From Mimachlamys varia (lineage: Eukaryota; Mollusca; Bivalvia; Pectinida; Pectinidae), in assembly GCA_947623455.1 (NCBI GenBank), contig OX392542.1:9307625-9371624 (forward strand): DNA of 64,000 nt. The letters are read 5' to 3'. Position numbers and translations under genes: made by a program. Within the stretch, counting starts at the first letter, position 1. The number at the start of each line of letters is the position of its first letter. Under the pieces are notes generated by a model. That model saw only the letters and a program-made list of their open reading frames with translations. It did no database searches and had not been told where the DNA came from. Shown here in pieces: positions 55,448 through 64,000 of the stretch.

Positions 55448-56095
55448 CTAAGTTTTATCTGGGTTGAATAGTATGCCCCATTTATTTACCCATTCTGATA
55501 TGTTATGTAAATCTACATTTAGCTGATCTGCTGATTGTTGATGATTATGTTTTATAGTTATATATGATGAAGTATCATCAGCAAATAATTTTATATTACA
55601 TTTGATGTCTTCTTCCAAATAATTAATATATAAAAGAAATAGATATGGCCCGAGAAACGAGCCTTGAGATACACCAGCTTTCAATGTTTGCTAAGTAGAG
55701 TGAAACCCATCATAAATTACTCTTTGTTTTCTATCTTTGATATAGTTCTCAAACCACCCATATATATTATCCCTCATTCCATATTTTTCGAATTTATGTA
55801 TTGGACCTCTATGCCATATCCTATCAAACGCCTTACTTATGTCGCAAAAAACTAATCTTATTTCGTATCCATCATCAAGTTGACTTGCAACAGTGACAAG
55901 AGATGATTTACTGTATAGTCTTTGGGTAAAAAGCCCGATTGATTTTTTGATATTTTATTATCTAACGATAGATAATTATACAAATATTTAAAGATTATCG
56001 TTTCTAACATTTGAGTAAAAATGGGGTAATAGAAATAGATCTATAATAAGTTTAATCACACTTCTGACCTTTACCTTTGTATATTGGGACAGCAT
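55448..56095 (-). pseudogene. LINE reverse transcriptase core
   Basis: Minus-strand motifs in order: VPIYKGKGQKCD (start of RT), then after frame changes ISKAFDRIWHRG (block with the first catalytic D), KRKQRVIYDGFHS-like sequence, AGVSQGSFLGPYLFLLYIN and IKLFADDTSSYI (the FADD catalytic pair), then WVNKWGILFNPDKT. These are standard LINE RT blocks. Several frameshifts lie between 55685 and 56095. It is the only place in the window where this LINE's FADD site survives. Confidence 0.85.
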
Positions 56096-56459
56096 TTTTG
56101 AAATTGCATATTCCATCAAAATTATGAAGAAATATTGAAAACTAAGGTAATTGTATGAAAATGGGGCCTATTATGAATTTGACCCCCATATAACTCGTTA
56201 AGCGCTCCGACCTGACCTTGATTTCATGTTATTTCATGACTACTTAACCCATAGGTGTTGATATGCAAAAAAATAAAACTTGTCGGTGAAATTGGCACCC
56301 CTCCTTTCCGTCGTGCGTCTGACATTCAGTACCAGTTCAATTACTTTTCTGTGTCACTGAAGTTTTTTTCTAAACTAGACTAGATATTGATTTCGATAGT
56401 GTATACTACGTTGAAAGCCAAAGGAAAAATCATAGTTCCAATCCCTTTAACAGCACGAT
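56096..56459. other. Short unique stretch before the satellite
   Basis: No gene or repeat is recognised. Confidence 0.4.
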
Positions 56460-58830
56460 GGTAAACGTGACAGTAGTAATTATATATCACAGCAGTATTT
56501 ATATATCACAGTAGTAATTATATATCACAGTATTAATTATATATCACAGTAGTAACTATATATCACAGCAGTAATTATATATTACAGTAGTAATTATATA
56601 TCACAGCAGTAATTATATATCACAGTAGTAATTATATATCACAGCAGTAATTATATATCACAATAGTAATTATATATCACAGCAGTAATTATATATCACA
56701 GTATTAATTATATATCACAGTAGTAACTATATATCACAGCAGTAATTATACATTACAGTAGTAATTATATATCACAGCAGTAATTATATATCACAGTAGT
56801 AATTATATATCACAGCAGTAGTTATATATCACAATAGTAATTATATATCACAGTAGTAATTATATATCACAGCAGTATTTCTATATCACAATAGTAATTA
56901 TATATCACAGCAGTATTTCTATATCACAATAGTAATTATATATCACAGCAGTATTTCTATATCACAATAGTAATTATATATCACAGTATTAATTATATAT
57001 CACAGTAGTAATTATATATCACAGTAGTAATTATATATCACAGTAGTAATTATATATCACAGTAGTAATTATATATCACACTATCAATTATAAGTCACAG
57101 TACCAATTATATATCATAGTATGAATTATATATCAAAGTAGTTATCATATATCACAGTAGTAATTACAAAAAAAGTAGTAATTATATAACACAGTAGTAA
57201 TTACATATCACAGCAGTATTTATATATCACAGTAGTAATTATATATCACAGCAGTATTTATATAACACAGTAGTAACTATATATCACAGTAGTAATTATA
57301 TATCACAGCAGTAATTATATATCACAGTAGTAATTATATAACACAGTAGTAATTATATAGCACATCAGTAATTACATATCACAGTAGTAATTAAATATCA
57401 CAGTAGTAATTATGTTTCACAGAAGTATTTATATATCACAGTAGTAATTATATATCACAGTAGTAATTATATATCACAGTAGTAATTATATATCACAGCA
57501 GTAATTATATATCACAGTAGTAATTATATATCACAGTAGTAATTATATATCACAGTAGTAATTATATATCACAGTAGTAATTATATATCACAGCAGTAAT
57601 TATATATCACAGTAGTAATTATATAACACAGTAGTAATTATATATCACATCAGTAATTATATATCACAGCAGTAATTATATATCACAGTAGTAATTATAT
57701 ATCACAGCAGTATGTATATATCACAGTAGTAATTATATATCACAGCAGTATTTATATAACACAGTAGTAACTATATATCACAGTAGAATTATATATCACA
57801 GCAGTAATTATATATCACAGTAGTAATTATATATCACAGTAGTAATTATATATCACAGTAGTAATTATATATCATAGTATCAATTATATATCACAGTATC
57901 AATTATATATCACAGTAGTAATTATATATCACAGTAGTAATTATAAATCAAAGTAGTAATTATATATTACAACAGTATTTATATAACACAGTAGTTATTA
58001 TATATCACAGTAGTAATTATGTAACACAGTAGTTATTATATATCACAGTAGTAATGATATATCACAGTAGTAATTATATATCACAGTAGTAATTATATAT
58101 CACAGAAGTATTTATGTAACACAGTAGTAACTATATATCACATCAGTTATTACATATCACAGTAGTAATTATATATCACAGTAGTAGTTATATATCACAG
58201 TAGTAATTATATATCACAGTAGTAATTATATATCACAGCAGTAATTATATATCACAGTAGTAATTATATATCACAGTAGTAATTAGATATCACATCTGTA
58301 ATTATATATCACAGTAGTAATTATATATCACAGCAGTAATTATATATCACAGTAGTAATTATAAATCAAAGTAGTAATTATATATTACAACAGTATTTAT
58401 ATAACACAGTAGTAATTATATATCACAGTAGTAATTATGTAACACAGTAGTTATTATATATCACAGTAGTAATTATATATCACAGTAGTAATTATATATC
58501 ACAGTAGTAATTATTTATCACGGCAGTAATTATATATCACAGTAGTAGTTATATATCACAGTAGTAATTATATATCACAGTAGTAATTATATATCACAGC
58601 AGTAATTATATATCACAGTAGTAACTATATATCACAGTAGTAATAATATATCACAGTAGTAATTATATATCACAGTAGTAATTGAATCACAGTAGTAATT
58701 GAATCACAGTATTAACTATAAATCAAAACTGTAATTATATATCACAGTAATAATATATCACAGTAGTAATTATAAATCAAAACAGTAATTATATGACAGT
58801 AGTAATCAAATATCACAGTAGTTCCTATAT
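56460..58830. repeat. AT-rich 19-bp satellite, about 125 units
   Basis: The unit is 19 bp, CACAGTAGTAATTATATAT, with frequent variants CAGCAGTAATTATATAT, CAGCAGTATTTATATAT, AACACAG and CAGTATTAATTATATAT. The array is continuous for 2.4 kb, decays at the right edge (units of 13-17 bp near 58680-58800), and has no coding capacity. It carries many overlapping ATTATATAT segments and would be a very weak helix. Local blocks such as CAGCAGTATTTCTATATCAC repeat at 38-bp spacing near 56870-56960. Confidence 0.97.
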
Positions 58831-59398
58831 AATTATTAAGCCTACTGTACGAATGCATTGTTATACAGGCATATTGGAACCTATAGTGATAAATGTATGG
58901 TGTATGTAAGTAGAATTAACATAATGCTACCGCATTTTGTATGTATTCGTTCATTATAGAATTTATTAATTTACTTATTTACATATAAATTCATTCGTAT
59001 ATGATATTCAAAATAAGATGTATTCTTATTCAATCCTTATTCAAAATTACAGAATTTGAAACGTTATCTTATGTTTTTTATGAAACATTTAATCGTGTTT
59101 TGCAACCTCACTGCTTCATAAGCCAGAGTAAACTCGTAAATATTCATTTAAAAAAATAATACATAAATTTTCGATATGGTGTTCGAATTACAATGTTGTT
59201 TAAAATTGTCCATTCTATTTTTTTCTTTTTTGAACTAAGTTTTTGCATTATAGATAATAGGCAGGAAACTCTATTAACGTCACCTATAGAATAATGACAG
59301 AAGTCACGAACGTCCTGTTAAACAAATTGTATACATCACATCAAAACCACCACACAATGACCGACCACGTAACGCGGGACATTGACGCCTACAGTCGG
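58831..59398. other. Unique stretch upstream of a candidate promoter
   Basis: AT-rich with no gene. A 21-codon ATG frame (59357-59419, MTDHVTRDIDAYSRAIYNGR) spans into the TATA region and is probably chance. Confidence 0.4.
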
Positions 59399-59467
59399 GC
59401 TATATATAACGGGAGATAGGGTAGACTGACAGCTATTCCGGGTATCTACCACGGGTGTGAGGTGAGT
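59399..59467 (+). promoter_or_regulatory. Candidate TATA promoter with first exon and splice donor
   Basis: GGCTATATATAACGGG at 59398-59413 is a strong TATA box. About 30 bp downstream, near 59430, a GACAGCT segment could be the start site. The short exon would end at GTGTGAG (59461), followed by the consensus donor GTGAGT (59462-59467). GC content is locally higher from 59350 to 59460 (CGTAACGCGGGACATTGACG). No downstream exon is recognised, so the gene is unknown. Confidence 0.3.
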
Positions 59468-59930
59468 ATTCATTTACAATAACCTTAATCTGAGAATCAT
59501 ATTATTACAAAACCTGAAGTTGTCTAAAATAATTTTACGGCTATCCTTTTAAACATACAATAAATTCCTTACTGGATGGGATTTGTAATATCATCGTGAA
59601 ATATTTGAATTGAATAAACCTGTAATGAAGAGGTATGTATCGTGTAACCATCTGTTGTGGCATTAAAATAGTGACTGCCAGATGGGACCCCTTTGATGGA
59701 CTTTTTATCGTAACCTCATTTGTATGTAGTTTTGTAATTGAATCGTTTATTTTGCATTGCGTTTTATTTTGAACCAATTAATTGTAAGATTCAAAGTAAT
59801 ATATATATGAAGTGGAGTGCCTCCCGATTGCATTCGAACTAGGGTGCGCTACGTTTGAACCAGAACGATACGTTCTCAGTCCAGGTGAACTTGGAATGCA
59901 TTGCTGGTTTTCACGAGTTTTTCTTGATTC
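59468..59930. other. Unique stretch, possibly intron
   Basis: AT-rich DNA with no recognisable element. Confidence 0.35.
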
Positions 59931-59934
59931 CTAT

Positions 59935-60470
59935 AGGACTATAAGACTATTTCATGACCTGGGATGTAAGATAGGGACATTCCACCCGAGGGGTATTCAA
60001 ATTTGGTAAACTCCCAGGCTTTGCCGAGGGTTTTGTCAAATATGAAAAACCTTCTGGTCAAATTTTGCTATCTTACTCATTTGGTCATGAAATGGTCTTT
60101 CTCTCAAATCAACTACCCGAATAAGCTCAAAAACAATGAAAATACGTTTTGACTGGCTACCATTTTGAATATTTCAAATTTGTCCTTCAGCTTTTTTGAC
60201 GAAAACGCATTAGACAGCGAGATTGAGCATACCCTATATTTGCAAACTTAGTTGGCGTAGACAAAATACTCTCACCTTTCTGGTGATTATGGTTATTTTT
60301 TGTGAAAGATTTTAATTTCATCACGCCGTCGTTTTCTTTTTGTGGCATCAGAGTTTACCGTATTCGTGACGTCACGTTATTGTTGAGCCATTGTGACGTC
60401 ACGTCGCGTGATATGCTATGTAAGATAGATAGTTCTTACATAACTCTCACCCATGGGCAAACTGTATCCA
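59935..60470 (+). repeat. Dispersed repeat R2, copy 2
   Basis: The longer copy of the repeat at 45440-45910, including about 100 bp (60010-60110) absent there. It ends with two CRE-like TGACGTCA palindromes at 60367-60374 and 60394-60401, 27 bp apart as in the other copy. It is in the same orientation. Confidence 0.8.
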
Positions 60471-60900
60471 ACATGGCGAGATATGAGAGAAGTATAGTTA
60501 ATTTGTGTTCATATTTAGATTATATAGACCATTTTTACAACAACAGCAAAACCCAAACAAACAAACAAAACATAGAAATAAAACATGTTGTTGTTGTTCT
60601 TTGTTAAGAATTCGTTTTTGTTTTACTAGAACTGAATAAATGGAATACTGTTTCATAACGTTATATTATTGTAAAGATATGCTATTAATACAACCTACAT
60701 GTAATTATATAGAGATTTATAAATGATAGTATATTATCAAGTTTTGTCATGAATGTTTATTGCTTGGTATTTCAAATATTATTTTACATTTTTAATCATG
60801 CATATGACTGACTGTCAGTACAGATTTTTGTAACATGGCTATATATAAAGTGGTAAAGAAATTAAAATGCTCATTTGACGGTAAAGCATAGATTGAATAA
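60471..60900. other. AT-rich stretch without a gene
   Basis: No recognisable element. Confidence 0.4.
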
Positions 60901-60901
60901 A

Positions 60902-61022
60902 ACACAAAGACTAAAAATACAAAGCGCCTATCTTGGGCTCTCCATGCGATTTAAATAATAAATACAAATCGCCTGAAGAGCCCCACATAGGCGAAAGCGC
61001 CAAGGATTTTTCGTTTTGGTGT
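60902..61022. repeat. Long imperfect hairpin (~120 bp)
   Basis: The left arm, ACACAAAGACTAAAAATAC then AAAGCGCCTATCTTGGGCTC and TCCATGCGATTT, pairs with the right arm, AAATCGCCTGAAGAGCCCC then ACATAGGCG and GCGCCAAGGATTTTTCG with TTTTGGTGT. The loop is about 14 bases of AT. The stem has a few mismatches and a bulge (AAA in GCGAAAGCGCC). It could be a fold-back MITE or a structured RNA. Confidence 0.7.
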
Positions 61023-64000
61023 CTGGTTTTTATCTTTATCCTATATCAACCAAATATTAACAAATTAAACTAATTTCCATGAATAAAAATGTCATTTCAT
61101 ATATTTGAACGAACCTGGACCTTACTTAGGCGTATATATTTAAATAAAATATTAAAAAAACATATATTCATTACATCCAGACAGAGTGCACTCCAATTAC
61201 AAACGGAGTCAACTTTGAATGCACTGTGTGTTTACTTAAGTCTACACATACCTTTATATGTTAAATATTTGATAAATTTAAAAATGGTGTTTTTGTCTGA
61301 TAACTGATAAAAATGTATAACCTTTGTGTATTGCATTAACGAAAAATGATATTATGGTCTGTTTACTCAGTTAGCTTAGCGATTCCTTACCAAAAGGTGT
61401 ACATTTGATTTTTTAAGAATATCTGAAACTTTACAAACCTTTTTTTTCATGGAATTGTTCTATGCGCGATCAAGTTGATCTTTTGTAGAAAAAGTTTTTG
61501 CTTCAAACCGCAATCTTTCATGCATAAATAAGATAGATTTAGCGTTATATTTTGGTTAAGCTAACCGTGCGTGGAATCCCTTGATTATATAATATCTTCT
61601 TCTTATCACAAAGATACATACTGGTACACTCGAGACGGAAAGGACATTAGTGAACATTAAATCATTTTTGTCTTTTTTTCCTTTATAATAGTATCGTTTG
61701 TGATTTTCAGCCGACAAATATCTGCTACTCAAAAAAGTTTTATTATGCTGCTCATTGACGGGTGATCAGAATTCTACTTAAGCCTGAAACTGTTAGCTTG
61801 AGATGGTCACTTAAGGACTCACACAACTTAATAATTTACTAATATGTTATTACTAAACTTTCTAGCTAATAACTTTGATATTTGAAGTTCAACACTTGTG
61901 ACAACTGCATAGATTCACAGATACATACATGTCAAAGACTTCAAGGGTCATTTTATGTTAGCTCTCTACAGGCGAGTCCCATTTCACTGGTTTGTATGCT
62001 TCGGACAACCGGAATTTTACTTGACAAACAAGTGAAACGGGACGGGATCACACTGTGACTTTTGAACCAAAATCAATCCGCCATCACATATCAAAATCTA
62101 CCAAAAGTATACATATTTGTAAAGTTAAATATCTATAAATTTCATTCAATGCAGAATATGTCAACAATAACCTATAAAAATTACTGCACTTAGCCGAAAA
62201 AAATTGTCGGTAGGGACTACAGTCGTATGAAACACTTCGTGATAGGCTGATTTAGTTGTGTGAATCCTTAACCACCAATGCATTTTGTTTGAAATTTTAC
62301 TTCTAACGTCGATTTGTTGTAGTTCAATACTGCCAGTACTGTTCACCAATTCTATACATTACGACCTACAAATTACGTTCGTTTTGACACACCCACCTCA
62401 ACTAGACAATACACTGATATAGATGTACGTGGCTTACGTCTTGTTCTAGGGTCAATTGGTATCGAAATACTGTATTAGATATTTTACACTTAACTTGCCA
62501 ATCCTCTGGGTTTTAACTGTTAGAAGTGATGAGTTCCTGTGAATAGCGGGTCCAGTTACACCTTTAACAGCTGATATTACTTATATCCGTGTGTGTTCGG
62601 TAACTTTGCGGCTGTCACTTCCGGTTAAATTGTATTGGATATTATAGGTTCAAGGTGATTACCATCGGGCCCTGTCAGTATATATTACAACATAGCATCA
62701 TAACATACATTAACCGCTCTGCACGGCTTTAGGAAAGTTTACATGCTACCTTCTAAACAAACAGGTGTGGATCCTGTTAATTGTACTGTTTAACACGTGG
62801 AAATATATTTTTATAAATAGTATATATTTATAAGAGGTTCTGTAACAAGGTAAGTATTCTATTACATAACTCTTTAAGCACCAACTTAATCGATTTAATT
62901 TCCTATTGCCTTGTATAATGAAGTAGTTTTTGTCCAGCATGGCAATAATGGTAAACTATTACCAAACTCTGTGATAATTACGATGTAATTAATATGACGA
63001 TCGTAAGAGTTCATCGGTATCATTATTACGCTGAACCTACTTTTGAAACTAATATGACACACATTATCCATTTTCCCATAACCTGTTTTATTTGTCGGCT
63101 GTGAAAAGTGAATCTAAGTAATCTCAGCGATTAAAGTGTCTACTTACCCAGGATTTCCTACTTGGAAAGCTTCAACCTATTACAGTTGCCATCATGGTCT
63201 GGTTGCCACATCTGAAAATCAAAGTCTGTTTTTCCTAAAGATATCTCAGCATTTCTGTATGTCTTTTATTGTTGTCCGACATCCGACTTTCCCTCAGATT
63301 TGAATTCATGGTGTCTCCCGTTTTGATTTGGTGCCTTCGCTTTAGTTTTTAATCAACTGTGAAACTGGATATTGATATTGTGTATTAACCTACAATAATA
63401 TTTAAAAGGTGCAGCATACGTGTGTGTTTATAAAACTATTTTGTTGCATATATTCGCGATGGTTTATAATTTCGCTTCATTCAATATATTGTATTGCACC
63501 TACAATATATTTTGCAACTGACTACGTTCTATAGAAAATTAAATCCTCAATACTTTACATTTAACAATAACAAAAATATACAATATTTAGTTTTTGTATT
63601 CTTAATTGAGATACGTAATTGTAATATGTTCTTTTGTAAACGTGAAAAACTTTAGGAATTCTGTTTTATTCCTAAAATATGCAACCTATCGCATTGAAAG
63701 CAAATTTCTAACCCCTATTTTCTTTCGACAATGATAGACAAAATTATGATTGATTTCACAATGGCAACATTCCACATACGCATGTTAGATTTATTTAATC
63801 ATTTGCGTACATTTATAAATCATGAAGCACAGAAAGAATAGTAATACATTTTTCCCTTATTTACTTCCGTTAAAGACATGTAACATGTTTACCTTTTTAC
63901 ACAGCGGAAAAAAGCAGTTCGAAAGCCTTTTCTTTTCAACGACATTATCTCCTCCCCAATTCCGCAATCCTAACTAATCATATATATGATTGCATAGCGT
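61023..64000. other. Mostly unique DNA, no supported gene
   Basis: The second copy of repeat R3 lies at 62078-62190. A TTATAAATAGTA box (62810-62821) followed by AACAAG-GTAAGTATTC (62844-62859) resembles a promoter plus donor but is weak. No coding frame is recognised. Open frames are all below 73 codons. Confidence 0.4.
62078..62190 (+). repeat. Dispersed repeat R3, copy 2
   Basis: It matches 39986-40100 (CCGCCATCACATATCAAAAT, TTTGTAAAGTTAAATATCTA, TTTCATTCAATGCAGAATA). No transposase sequence accompanies it here. Confidence 0.65.

Larger units (their letters stand above)
52266..56095 (-). mobile_element. CR1/L2/Jockey-group LINE, copy B, composite
   Basis: It shares its 3' part (52274-54590) with copy A, including the T-run terminus at 52266-52271. 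The rest is a head-to-tail composite. 56095-55258 holds RT from its first blocks through the thumb. 55257-54185 starts again at the first RT block, lacks the RT core, repeats about 280 bp of the thumb (54736-55010 against 55258-55540), and goes on to the ORF2 C-terminus. A G homopolymer of 21 (54323-54343) replaces GGGAAAAAAC in copy A. A Penelope fragment lies at 53087-53180. Confidence 0.75.

Overview
This looks like nuclear DNA of a marine invertebrate, most likely a bivalve mollusc. It is AT-rich and intron-like, with no prokaryotic-style gene packing. Its repeats are of kinds I associate with molluscs: tRNA-derived SINEs with a shared core, an element with internal ~157-bp repeats, Penelope-like reverse-transcriptase debris, a BEL/Pao retrotransposon, and an ISL2EU/Harbinger-like transposon with a SWIM finger. 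The taxonomic call rests on recognition by eye and was not searched. I cannot confirm any complete host gene. The window reads as an intergenic or intronic repeat-accumulation region.

Layout. 1-6.3 kb: unique AT-rich DNA with a SINE (1.6-1.97 kb), one copy of a dispersed repeat (2.6-2.9 kb), an element with eight internal ~157-bp repeats (3.08-5.0 kb) carrying a LINE 3' end inserted near its terminus, and two tRNA-like SINE heads (5.9 and 6.2 kb). 7.0-8.8 kb: a decayed Penelope-like element (PLE). At least nine fragments of the same family, mostly its 3' tail, lie elsewhere in the window. 8.9-9.0 kb: one possible host exon. 12.0-12.9 kb: diverged ~115-120-bp repeats split by a SINE. 15.1-24.5 kb: a 9.4-kb minisatellite of 29-bp units with 2.2-kb and 1.1-kb higher-order duplications. 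25.85-30.8 kb: a minus-strand BEL/Pao retrotransposon with LTRs that look identical, a target-site duplication and an intact pol frame, but no gag region. 33-33.6 kb: four tandem ~156-bp repeats, each carrying the same position of a splice-donor-like motif. 34.3-38.6 kb: two copies of a TTAA-flanked MITE, a fold-back element and a small pogo-like MITE. 38.65-43.04 kb: a broken ISL2EU/Harbinger-like transposon bounded by 16-bp inverted repeats. 46.5-47.2 kb: diverged tandem repeats split by a SINE. 47.6-56.1 kb: two minus-strand LINEs of the CR1/L2/Jockey group, head to tail, with PLE fragments inside. 56.5-58.8 kb: an AT-rich 19-bp satellite. 59-64 kb: mostly unique DNA with a candidate TATA promoter and first exon (59.4 kb), a second copy of a 45.4-kb repeat, and a long hairpin (60.9 kb).

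The elements do not form a pathway. What links them is nesting and template sharing: PLE tails in a LINE, a LINE tail in a tandem-repeat element, and SINEs inside tandem arrays. The BEL/Pao element is the youngest by LTR identity and keeps a full set of pol domains. Its lost gag and primer-binding region suggests that it either moved in trans or was deleted after insertion.
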